Translations under genes and position numbers: made by a program | Shown here: piece after piece, positions 53,335 to 61,394 of the stretch | Position numbering within the stretch: position 1 is the stretch's first letter | How the letters are laid out: each line of letters opens with the position of its first letter | Source of the DNA: Corynebacterium testudinoris | Lineage (GTDB): Bacteria; Actinomycetota; Actinomycetes; Mycobacteriales; Mycobacteriaceae | DNA: 64,000 nucleotides | NCBI RefSeq assembly: GCF_001021045.1 | Contig: NZ_CP011545.1 | Coordinates: 1,922,001-1,986,000, forward strand | Direction of reading: 5' to 3' | Notes under the pieces: model-generated | The model's input: only the letters and a program-made list of their open reading frames with translations | Database searches by the model: none | Told to the model about the DNA's origin: nothing

Positions 53335-54345
53335 CTATTCGCCTGCGAGGACACGGCTAACATACCGTGCAACGGCTGAGACCTTCGAAATTGTTCCCGA
53401 GTAGTCCATGAATGTGGGCCCGACCACTCCTAAACCGCCGAGCGTGTGCCCCTCCGACCCATACCCGGTCGCCACAACCGACGCCTCATGTAGATCCTCA
53501 TCCTCATTCTCCCCGCCAATGAGCACGTGCACACTGCCCAGGTCCGGCACGCTCGCCAGCAACTTCAGCACCGTGACCTGCTCCTCGAGCGCCTCAATGA
53601 CACTGGGCAGGCCCGGACGCGTGAGATTCGACGTCCCCGCCAGAATCAGCCGATCACGCGGCTGCTCCACCAGCGTCTCAATCAACCGCGTCGCCGACTG
53701 CACCAACGGATGCCGAATATCCTCCGGCGCATCCGCCGCCAACTGCACCAAGCTTGACGACGCCTCCGTCAACGTCTTCCCCTCCAGCGCACCGTTGAGC
53801 GCGTCCCGCAGACGCCTCACGGCGTCCGCATCCACCGCCTCATCGAGCTCGACGTTGCGCTGCTCCACCCGACCCGTGTCCGTGATCAACACCAACAACA
53901 GCCTCACCGGGCTCAGCGCCACCACTTCACAGTGCTTCACCCGCGAGACCTGCAGATTAGGCAACTGAACCACCGCCGCCTGCCTGGTCAGCTGGGCCAG
54001 CAACTGCACCGACCTCCGCAGTACATCCTCCAGATCGACGCCCCCCTCCAAGAAACTGAGGATCGCCCTGCGCTCCGGTGCCGAGAGCGGCTTCACCCCG
54101 TGAATGAGATCAACAAACTGCCGATACCCCTTCTCCGTAGGAATCCGCCCCGAACTCGCATGCTGCTGCGCGATGAGCCCCTCCGCCTCGAGCACCGCCA
54201 TATCATTACGAATCGTCGCGCTCGACACATTGAGTTTATGCCGCTCAAGCAGGGACTTCGACCCCACCGGCTCCTGGGAGGCGATGTAATCAGCCACGAT
54301 CGCCTGCAAAACCTCCTGCCGGCGCCTATCTGTTGAACCAGCCAT
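53335..54345 (-). CDS. hrcA: Heat-inducible transcription repressor HrcA
   Basis: 336 residues. N-terminal winged helix ([66 protein letters not shown]), then the GAF-like dimerisation domain. Represses groE/dnaJ genes through CIRCE elements. No intact CIRCE is visible in front of hrcA here. A ribosome-binding AGGTGAG precedes the start. Head of the minus-strand block ending with uppS. Confidence 0.95.
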   Translation of the reverse strand: MAGSTDRRRQEVLQAIVADYIASQEPVGSKSLLERHKLNVSSATIRNDMAVLEAEGLIAQQHASSGRIPTEKGYRQFVDLIHGVKPLSAPERRAILSFLEGGVDLEDVLRRSVQLLAQLTRQAAVVQLPNLQVSRVKHCEVVALSPVRLLLVLITDTGRVEQRNVELDEAVDADAVRRLRDALNGALEGKTLTEASSSLVQLAADAPEDIRHPLVQSATRLIETLVEQPRDRLILAGTSNLTRPGLPSVIEALEEQVTVLKLLASVPDLGSVHVLIGGENEDEDLHEASVVATGYGSEGHTLGGLGVVGPTFMDYSGTISKVSAVARYVSRVLAGE

Positions 54346-54432
54346 CTGGCACTCACCTCCCTTGATTGCTAGACCTACCTTACCGATCCCCGGCTCGGCT
54401 GTCCCTGAGGACGTCCGTTGAAAGCAGCGTTC

Positions 54433-54495
54433 GCTAACAACTTCGCGGGTTCGGGAGGGGGTTGAAGCCCAGAGTTGTTAGGAAGTGCGGGTTTT
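54433..54495. repeat. Inverted-repeat element, copy B
   Basis: Related to copy A (16868-16941) in inverted orientation: GCTAACAACT at 54433-54442, a G-rich 30-base centre, and AGTTGTTAGGAAGTGCGGGTTTT from 54473. The inner arms pair; the outer left arm has diverged. It lies between the stop of hemW and the start of hrcA, where a terminator for hemW would be expected. Confidence 0.75.
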
Positions 54496-54515
54496 GGCCC
54501 ACCGACAGGGGCGAG

Positions 54516-55631
54516 TTAGCGCTCCTCGGCGACGAGGATGTCGGTGATGATGCCGTCGGCGAGGAGACGGCCGGCGTCGGTAAGCGCCACGCGATCGCCG
54601 ACGAGCCGCAACAGCCCGCGCTCGACGAAGCCGGAGACGACGGCCTGGCCAGCAGGAGCAATGGAGGCCAGCGGGACGCCTGCTCGGAGGCGAAGGCCGA
54701 GCATGAGGGCTTCCGTGTGCCGGTCGGCGTCGGAAAGCACTTCGGAGCCGGCGATGGGCAGAGTGCCCTCGGCGAGCATCGCGGCGTAGCGGGCGGGGTG
54801 TTTGACGTTGAAGAAGCGGCGGTTGCCCAGGTGGGAGTGAGCCCCGGGGCCGGCTCCCCACCAGTCGCCGTCTTGCCAGTAGATCTCGTTGTGTCGGCAC
54901 TCGCCGCCGGGGAGGGCCCAGTTGGAGACTTCATACCAGGCGAACCCAGCACTATCGAGGCGGGCGGCGATCATCTCGTAGCGGTCGGCGAAGACGTCGT
55001 CGGAGGGGGCGGGGAGCTCGCCGCGGCGGACCTTGCGGGCCATGGCGGTGCCGTCTTCGACGATGAGGGAGTAGGCGGAGACGTGGTCGACGCCGGTGGA
55101 GAGGATGGCGTCGAGGGTGCGGGCGACGTCGTCGTCGGTTTCGGTAGGGGTGCCGTAGATCATGTCGAGGTTGACGTGCTCGAACCCGGCATCGAGGGCT
55201 TCCTGGGCAGCGGCGACGGCGCGGCCGGGGGTGTGGGTGCGGTCGAGGACGCGGAGGACGGAGGCGGAGGCGGATTGCATGCCGAGGGAGATACGGGTGA
55301 AACCGGCGTCGAGGAGCCCGGCGAAGAAGGCGGGCGAGGTGGATTCGGGGTTGGATTCGGTGGTGATCTCGGCGTTGGGCGCCAGGGTGAAGTTGGCGCG
55401 GACGGAGTCGAGGATGCGTCCGAGGCCGTCGGCGCCGAGGAGGGAGGGGGTGCCGCCGCCGATGAAGATGGTGTCAACGGTGCGGTCGACGCCGGTCATC
55501 GCTAGTTCGCGGGTGAGGGAGTCGAGGTAGGAGCCGGGCGACATGTCGAGTTCGCCGGGGGTGTAGGTGTTGAAGTCGCAGTAGCCGCAGCGGGTGGCGC
55601 AGAACGGGACGTGGATGTAGAGGCCGAACAT
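54516..55631 (-). CDS. hemW: Radical SAM haem chaperone HemW
   Basis: 371 residues. Radical SAM cluster motif FCATRCGYCDFNTY (CxxxCxxC) near residue 13-24, then DTIFIGGGTPSLL and TESNPES. The HemW C-terminal domain is present (LMLGLRLRAGVPL). HemW transfers haem and is often mis-labelled oxygen-independent coproporphyrinogen oxidase. Start ATG 55631 touches the stop of the upstream hypothetical gene. Confidence 0.92.
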   Translation of the reverse strand: MFGLYIHVPFCATRCGYCDFNTYTPGELDMSPGSYLDSLTRELAMTGVDRTVDTIFIGGGTPSLLGADGLGRILDSVRANFTLAPNAEITTESNPESTSPAFFAGLLDAGFTRISLGMQSASASVLRVLDRTHTPGRAVAAAQEALDAGFEHVNLDMIYGTPTETDDDVARTLDAILSTGVDHVSAYSLIVEDGTAMARKVRRGELPAPSDDVFADRYEMIAARLDSAGFAWYEVSNWALPGGECRHNEIYWQDGDWWGAGPGAHSHLGNRRFFNVKHPARYAAMLAEGTLPIAGSEVLSDADRHTEALMLGLRLRAGVPLASIAPAGQAVVSGFVERGLLRLVGDRVALTDAGRLLADGIITDILVAEER

Positions 55632-56308
55632 TAGGAAGCGGCGTTCCGCGAGGCGCGTTTGGCGGCGACGCGGGCGACGACGGCGTCGATACGCGCGCGT
55701 TCGACGAGGAAGGCTGGGGGGTTCGTGCCGCGCATGGTGCGGGTGTAGGCGGGGTGTTCTTCGGCGACGCTGCTCAGCCAGGCGGCGACGGTGCCGCGCA
55801 CGAGGGTGCCCACTCGCCCGTAGAAGTGCGGGAGGCTGACGGCGTTGAGGTCGGTGGCGACGAGGTCGGTTTGGGTGAGTACCCAGTCGACGGCTTCGTC
55901 GAGTCGCTTGGCGACGTCCGCGGTCCGCCCGTCCAGGGCCTCCGACAGCACTGCGACGGTCACCGGTGAACCGGTGACGGGATGTGCGGCGGTGAGGGCG
56001 GGGGCGTCGATAAGCGACGGCTCCGGGAGGCGGGTGTCGGTGGCGGCGGAAGCAGACAGGGTGCCGGCGCGGACGCCGGAGATGAGTGCTTGGCGCAGGC
56101 CAAGGAGTTCGCCGACGATGGTGCGGGAGTCGCGGCGAGCGTCGGCCAGGATGTCGGAGAATTCGGCGAGGCAGTCGTCGACGAGTTCGGCGTCCCAGTC
56201 GCGGATGGCTTCGGTGAGGTGCTCGATGTATTCGGCTACTTCATCGCCGATGTTGTAGATTTCCTGGGTCAATTCGCGGTGGCGCAGCTCAGCAGCGATC
56301 TTGTGCAT
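55631..56308 (-). CDS. Hypothetical protein, helical
   Basis: 225 residues, not recognised. The N-terminal about 75 residues are charged helix (ELTQEIYNIGDEVAEYIEHLTEAIRDWDAEL), the middle is Ala/Thr-rich, and the C-terminus is basic (RIDAVVARVAAKRASRNAAS). No signal peptide. Translationally adjacent to hemW. It contains two copies of the GCKTATCGACG 11-mer. Confidence 0.7.
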   Translation of the reverse strand: MHKIAAELRHRELTQEIYNIGDEVAEYIEHLTEAIRDWDAELVDDCLAEFSDILADARRDSRTIVGELLGLRQALISGVRAGTLSASAATDTRLPEPSLIDAPALTAAHPVTGSPVTVAVLSEALDGRTADVAKRLDEAVDWVLTQTDLVATDLNAVSLPHFYGRVGTLVRGTVAAWLSSVAEEHPAYTRTMRGTNPPAFLVERARIDAVVARVAAKRASRNAAS

Positions 56309-56423
56309 CGGCTACCCCTTCAACATCGGTGTCAAGTTCAGGTTGAGAGTTTCCTGGACCGGTGCTGACTTTAGGCCACGAATATGCGTGAGTGTGTGAG
56401 ACTCGCCGGGGTATCCTAGGTCC

Positions 56424-56930
56424 ATGACCAACTCCGCGATGAAGGTGGCGCAGGCGCTCAAGGGCGACCTGTTCACACGCGAGAACCTCCTCCTGGTCGG
56501 TGCCGCTGCCACCGTGGGTGTGTTGGGGATCTTCGGGGGCTTCGCGGCGGCCGAGCCGGAAGTGGAGCGCGCAGAGTTGGCGTCGATCATCGGCGAACCC
56601 GTTGCGGCCAGCCCCGTCGAGGTGACGGTATTGGGCACAGAGGACGGGATGCTTCGGGTGCGCGCCCTCAACACAGGCGTCCGGCCTGTCCAGTCGCTGA
56701 CCTTGGGCAACATCATTGAATTCCCTGGCGCGGAGAACTCCACCTACGCCTCGATGACCCGCGACGATGGGTTCCCGGTGCGCACGCTGAACCCGGGGGT
56801 GCCGGTGGACATTCTCATCCCGGTCGCGGGTGATTCGCTGGCGATCAATTCGATGACCTGGCGCCAATCCCGCCTCGACGGTTCGATGCAGTGGTTCGAT
56901 CCGACGCCGGTGATGGAGGTATCGATGTGA
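56424..56930 (+). CDS. Membrane-anchored hypothetical protein, cluster gene 1
   Basis: 168 residues. One N-terminal membrane helix (ENLLLVGAAATVGVLGIFGGFAAAE, about 20-45) and an extracytoplasmic beta-rich domain (ASPVEVTVLGTEDGMLRVRALNTGVRPVQSLTLGNII). Not recognised by family. Followed by two similar membrane-anchored genes with GTGA overlaps, indicating a coupled operon. Confidence 0.75.
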   Translation: MTNSAMKVAQALKGDLFTRENLLLVGAAATVGVLGIFGGFAAAEPEVERAELASIIGEPVAASPVEVTVLGTEDGMLRVRALNTGVRPVQSLTLGNIIEFPGAENSTYASMTRDDGFPVRTLNPGVPVDILIPVAGDSLAINSMTWRQSRLDGSMQWFDPTPVMEVSM

Positions 56931-57391
56931 ATGCGATGAGCCAACGCACCGCTCTGGCGATTTTTGTCCTCACGGCGATTTCCCTGGGCACGTGGGTCAA
57001 CGGCCTGTTTCCGGCGGCGGTGCTGACCAAGCCCTATGAATACACCGGCACGCACGCCCCGACCCTGGGCACCGTTGAGATCACCGGCACCCGCACCGCC
57101 GACACGTGGAACGGCGTGGGCACCCAGGGCACGTATCTCATGGTTGATGCCCAGGTCAGCGACATCCCGGAGGTTGAGTCGCTTGACGCCACGCTTATCG
57201 ACGCCGCTGGGCGCAGCAATGCGTCCATGGGCACCGGATGCGGCGTCCATCAGCCGGGGCTTCCCGCCCCCTGCACGTTCACCTTCGAGGTTGATCCCAC
57301 TCAGCTCGTCGGTGCGCACCTGCGGGTGCGCAACGCGATGACCGAAATGTCCGGAGCCGTGCTCATCCTGCCATTGGAGGCCTCGAAGTGA
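56927..57391 (+). CDS. Membrane-anchored hypothetical protein, cluster gene 2
   Basis: 154 residues, GTG start at 56927 overlapping the previous stop as GTGA, with GGAGGT eight bases upstream. N-terminal anchor (RTALAIFVLTAISLGTWVNGLF) and an extracytoplasmic domain (TLGTVEITGTRTADTWNGVGTQGTYLMVDAQVSD) containing two cysteines (GTGCGVHQPGLPAPCTF). Function unknown. Confidence 0.75.
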   Translation: MNAMSQRTALAIFVLTAISLGTWVNGLFPAAVLTKPYEYTGTHAPTLGTVEITGTRTADTWNGVGTQGTYLMVDAQVSDIPEVESLDATLIDAAGRSNASMGTGCGVHQPGLPAPCTFTFEVDPTQLVGAHLRVRNAMTEMSGAVLILPLEASK

Positions 57392-58041
57392 AGCTGAACT
57401 GGTGGTACGTGGCGGTGGTTCCAGCGGTCGGTTTCGCCCTGGCTGCGTCCTCGTTCCGTCTAGTCGATGTGTACCTACCGACGGAGTATCACCGGGCGCA
57501 GAGTGCCGTCGCGGGTGAGCAGCTCAACTTCTCCCAGGTAGCCACGGTGGAAGGCGAGGACTATCCCATCGACGCCGCCATCACGGTCACTGGAGTCCAC
57601 CGCGTGCGCGCCGCCGATGAACCAACGATGGTGGCCGGCACCCCCATCGACGTCATTGCCATTGACCTGGATTGGGCCGCTGCCCCGGAGGTTCCCCTCA
57701 ACGCCTGCTCCATGCGCTTGGTCACGAAGGAGGGGTTTGAGTACGTCTCCTCCGAGCAGGCCACCAGCGCTCTTGCCACCTACTCCCCCGCATTGACGCA
57801 GCTGTCTACCTGCACTCCGCCGGACACGCCGGGGCCGGGATACGGCGTGATCGACGAGGCCTTCGGGCTGTTTGAGGATAGTGCTCCCCGCCCGGAAACG
57901 TGGAGCACCACCGCGTATTTCATCGTCCCCGAGGGCGCGCAGCCCGCCAGCCTGCAGGTGCGCTGGGTCGAGCCCGACTACGCGGAATTCACCGACCTCG
58001 ACGTTTCCGGCGAGGTGGGGCTAGTCCTCAGCGAGGGTTAA
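57388..58041 (+). CDS. Membrane-anchored hypothetical protein, cluster gene 3
   Basis: 217 residues, GTG start at 57388 overlapping the previous stop as GTGA. Anchor WWYVAVVPAVGFALAASSFRLV, then an extracytoplasmic domain with two cysteines (LNACSMRL, LSTCTPPD). Not recognised. Its 3' end overlaps the convergent membrane gene by 21 bases. Confidence 0.75.
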   Translation: MKLNWWYVAVVPAVGFALAASSFRLVDVYLPTEYHRAQSAVAGEQLNFSQVATVEGEDYPIDAAITVTGVHRVRAADEPTMVAGTPIDVIAIDLDWAAAPEVPLNACSMRLVTKEGFEYVSSEQATSALATYSPALTQLSTCTPPDTPGPGYGVIDEAFGLFEDSAPRPETWSTTAYFIVPEGAQPASLQVRWVEPDYAEFTDLDVSGEVGLVLSEG

Positions 58042-59325
58042 ATCCTCGAGTTCCACCGGGCCCTGGACGGGGGCTTGGGTGGGGCCCTCATCGGGTGCCG
58101 TGGCCGACAGCAGCCTATCGATGGCCGGGGCGATGAGCACGATGGCGACGATGAAGTACACCATCCGTCCCACGACCTCGATGTAGGGGTGGAAGGCGGC
58201 GGCCTCCATCATCGGGCGTGGCCCGAGCAGCATCCGCCCCGTGTAGAGCACGCCGACTTCCGCAGCTTTGGCCGTGATGAACAACAGGCAGAAAGTAACC
58301 ATGGGAGCCAGACCAGCGGCGGCAACCTTGGTCAGGCCCGACCACGTGACCTTGACGGGTCCGACAATGGGCTGGGCGGCCGTGTCGATGGTCGAGCGGG
58401 CTTGCCGCACCGCCAGCTCAGAGAACTGGCGGGGGCTGTCCTTGGAGTGCGCGGGCCCCCGCTTCTTCTTCTTGGTGCTGGGAACAACCAACGAGGTGCC
58501 ATAAATCGTGGCGCCGAGGGTGAGCCAGGCGACGGGGATGATGATGACGTCGTCGGCACGCGAGAGGATTGTGACAACCCAACTGAGGAGAGCACCGACT
58601 GGTCCGGCGAGCTCGAGGCTCCAATCACGGACCTGGTTGGCGGTCTCAATCACCGGGGCGATCACGGCTCGGGTGGCTAGCCAGTCGCGACCGTTGGCCA
58701 CCCACGTGGTGAGCACCGTGGAAAAGGTGACCATCCACAAGACTTCGAGGTAGGCCGACAGGCCGGCCCACCCCACGGACTTTTCTCCCAGCGCGAAAAC
58801 TCCAATGAGCTTGCGCACGATCAAGGAAACGACGACGAGCGAGATGAGAACCCAGCCGAACTCAAAGTTCACGCGCCCGAAGTCAGCCGTGAGGAAGCGC
58901 GTTGAGGACTCCGCCAGAGTGGCGTTGTAGATGTACTCGCGGGTGTCTTCCTTGAGCAGCCCGTTGGAGGCGTACACCGTAAGGAAGGGAATGAGCAGGC
59001 CACCGACCGTAAGCAGTCGGCCCTGCACGCCGTCGGCCGGGGTGGCCAGGGCCTTGGACACATAGGGCAGCGAGGGTTTGACCAGCCACAGGGCCGTGAT
59101 GAGCGAGGTCATCACGACGATGGGGGCCAGAGGGACGATCAACGCCGCCGCGAGGGGCGAGTAGTCCGAGACCGTGACCGCCAGCCAGATCACCAGCTGA
59201 CGCAACCCCAGGCCCACGGCAATGACGGTGAGCAGAGCTGGCCAGTGGCGGAGGAGGATCCGCAGGGCGTCGATAGGCACGGCGAGTGCCCGCCGCAGTG
59301 CTGAACCTACATAGCTGGTGGCCAT
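58021..59325 (-). CDS. Multi-pass membrane protein of unknown function
   Basis: 434 residues with about seven hydrophobic segments (for example ALLTVIAVGLGLRQLVIWLAVTV, ALIVPLAPIVVMTSLITALW, LISLVVVSLIVRKLIGVFALG, MVTFCLLFITAKAAEVGVLY). A basic cytosolic loop lies at about 290 (STKKKKRGPAHSKDSPRQ). No family recognised. Starts five bases after the fadD15-like gene's stop on the same strand direction, so possibly co-transcribed with it. It converges on the three-gene anchored cluster, which may be its partners. Confidence 0.75.
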   Translation of the reverse strand: MATSYVGSALRRALAVPIDALRILLRHWPALLTVIAVGLGLRQLVIWLAVTVSDYSPLAAALIVPLAPIVVMTSLITALWLVKPSLPYVSKALATPADGVQGRLLTVGGLLIPFLTVYASNGLLKEDTREYIYNATLAESSTRFLTADFGRVNFEFGWVLISLVVVSLIVRKLIGVFALGEKSVGWAGLSAYLEVLWMVTFSTVLTTWVANGRDWLATRAVIAPVIETANQVRDWSLELAGPVGALLSWVVTILSRADDVIIIPVAWLTLGATIYGTSLVVPSTKKKKRGPAHSKDSPRQFSELAVRQARSTIDTAAQPIVGPVKVTWSGLTKVAAAGLAPMVTFCLLFITAKAAEVGVLYTGRMLLGPRPMMEAAAFHPYIEVVGRMVYFIVAIVLIAPAIDRLLSATAPDEGPTQAPVQGPVELEDLTLAED

Positions 59326-59330
59326 CGTTA

Positions 59331-61166
59331 CTACCGCTTGTACAGGTGATTGATCGCGTCGGCGTAGCGCTGGGCGACGATATTGCGCTTGACCTTCAGC
59401 GTCGGGGTGAGTTCGTTTTCCTCCTCGGTGAGGTCGCGATCAAGGATGTAGAACTTCTTGATGCCCTCCGCGTGCGAGACGGTGTTGTTGACGCTGTTCA
59501 CCGCATCCTGGATCTCTGCCCGCAGGCTCGGATTCGTGGCCAAATCCGACAGCGACTTGTTCTCCGGGATGTTGTGGTTGAGCTTCCAGCGAGTCATCGC
59601 ATCCTCGTCGAGGGTGACCAGCAGGCCGATGAACGGCTTGCCGTCGCCGACGACCATGGCCTGAGAGACCAGCGGGTGCGAGCGCAGCGAATCCTCCATG
59701 GGGCCAGGCGAGACGTTTTTGCCGCCGGCGGTGACAATGAGGTCCTTCTTCCGGCCGGTGATGACCAGATGGCCCGATTCGAGCAGCTCACCGAGGTCGC
59801 CGGTGTTGTACCAGCCATCCTCCATGGACTCCTCGGTGGCCTCGTCATTGTTCCAATATCCGTCGAAGACGATGTCACCCTTGATGAGGATCTCGCCGTC
59901 TTCATTGATGCGGATCGTCGTGCCACCCACCGGACGACCGACGGTGCCAATCTTTTGATCGTCGAAATCGACAGCCGCCGCCGCGGCCGTCTCCGTGAGT
60001 CCATACCCCTCATAGATGGTGACGCCGAGGCCGCGGAAGAAGTGCAGCAAGTCATGGCTCATGGCCGAACCACCCGTGATGCAGTACTTCACCGAATCAC
60101 CGATCGCGGCACGGATCTTGGAGTACACCAACCGGTCAAAGACCTTGTGCCTAGCCACCAGCACCCGCGACGGCCCCTCGGGGGTATCCAGAGCGCGGGA
60201 GTATTCGATGGCGGTCTTCTCGGCGCCGGCGAAGATGCTGGACTTCAGCGCCCCGCCATCAGCGGCGTTCGCTGCGGCCGAGTTCCGCACCTTTTCAAAC
60301 ACTCGCGGGACACCGAGGATGAGATTGGGCCGGGAGCGGGCAAATTCGACGGACAGGGTGGAAAAGTCCGACCAGTGGTTCTGGGTAGCGCCGCCGATGG
60401 CCACGGACAAGGACACGGCGCGAGCCAGCACGTGCGCCAACGGCAGGAAGGTGAGCACGCGGGTACCGGGGACGGCGATGCCGCCGATGGGGTGGGTCAG
60501 CAGCGCGCGGACCTCCGACAGCCAGTTGCGATGCGACAGGCGACAACCCTTCGGCCGACCCGTCGTACCGGAGGTGTACACCAGGGAGGCGAGGTCATCG
60601 GTGGAGGTGTTGGCGATGCGAGCGTCAACCTCTGCGTCCTCGATCCCGCGGCCCTCAAACTTCAGCGTGGCAACCGCCGAGGAATTGATCTCCAGAACGC
60701 GCCGCAGCTGGGAGGGCGAACCCTGCAGGCCAGGGGTGCCATCCTCCTGAAGGACGAGGTGGCCAAGCAGCTCCGAGTGGTCGCGGGTTTCCGTGATGGC
60801 CAGGACCGCGCCGGAATCCTCGATGATCCACTGCATCTGGGACAGCGAGGAAGACGGGTAGACAGGAACGGACACAGCGCCGGCGGCCCAGATAGCGAAG
60901 TCCAGCAGCGACCATTCATAACGGGTCGCAGACACCAAGGCCACGCGATCGCCGTGCTCGACGCCCGCGGCGATGAGCCCCTTGGCGACCTCGTACACCT
61001 CCTCGACGAACTCGCGGCTGGTGACATTCACCCACTCGTAATTGGCGGGGCGAGTAAACATGACGCCGTGGGGGCGAGCCTTCGCCATGTCCAGCATGGC
61101 GGTGAGGCAGGTTTCGCCGGGGGCAATCTCAAATTCAGCCGGGGTGCTGTACTCCTGCACTGACAA
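59331..61166 (-). CDS. Long-chain acyl-CoA synthetase, FadD15-like
   Basis: 611 residues. AMP-binding motif LVYTSGTTGRPKGCRLSHRN (about 180-199), ITGGSAMSHDLLHFFRG, IYEGYGLTETAAAAAV, GYWNNDEATEESMEDGWYNTGDLG and the C-terminal GRKKDLIVTAGGKNVSP. Activates fatty acids to acyl-CoA at the membrane. Start codon is TTG at 61166 (spelling MSVQEYSTPAEFEI) or GTG two codons later; AGAGAGGA lies just upstream. Confidence 0.93.
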   Translation of the reverse strand: MSVQEYSTPAEFEIAPGETCLTAMLDMAKARPHGVMFTRPANYEWVNVTSREFVEEVYEVAKGLIAAGVEHGDRVALVSATRYEWSLLDFAIWAAGAVSVPVYPSSSLSQMQWIIEDSGAVLAITETRDHSELLGHLVLQEDGTPGLQGSPSQLRRVLEINSSAVATLKFEGRGIEDAEVDARIANTSTDDLASLVYTSGTTGRPKGCRLSHRNWLSEVRALLTHPIGGIAVPGTRVLTFLPLAHVLARAVSLSVAIGGATQNHWSDFSTLSVEFARSRPNLILGVPRVFEKVRNSAAANAADGGALKSSIFAGAEKTAIEYSRALDTPEGPSRVLVARHKVFDRLVYSKIRAAIGDSVKYCITGGSAMSHDLLHFFRGLGVTIYEGYGLTETAAAAAVDFDDQKIGTVGRPVGGTTIRINEDGEILIKGDIVFDGYWNNDEATEESMEDGWYNTGDLGELLESGHLVITGRKKDLIVTAGGKNVSPGPMEDSLRSHPLVSQAMVVGDGKPFIGLLVTLDEDAMTRWKLNHNIPENKSLSDLATNPSLRAEIQDAVNSVNNTVSHAEGIKKFYILDRDLTEEENELTPTLKVKRNIVAQRYADAINHLYKR

Positions 61167-61394
61167 GGTCCTCTCTATCGTGGTTCATTCACGGCGTGGT
61201 TGGCGACAATTTAGGCGGATTTCCCGTCGTGAATTGCCCAGGCATGCCCCTGGCATACCACAGCAAAACATGACGATTTCCTCATTACGCTACCCTTTCC
61301 AACCCCGATCCGGGACACATACCGCGCCGCCGCGGCACCCAACGAGCCTCCAAATTTCAGCAAAATGGCGCCCAAGGTGGCAGGATGTGCAGGT

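Noticed and set aside
54346..54432. CIRCE element in front of hrcA
   Set aside because: Only a partial GGCACTC half-site is visible; the second GAGTGC half at the right spacing is absent.
54434..54952. Minus-strand frame across the repeat into hemW ending in [19 protein letters not shown]
   Set aside because: It is out of frame with hemW; its tail is simply the translated inverted-repeat element, and the same peptide appears from copy A.
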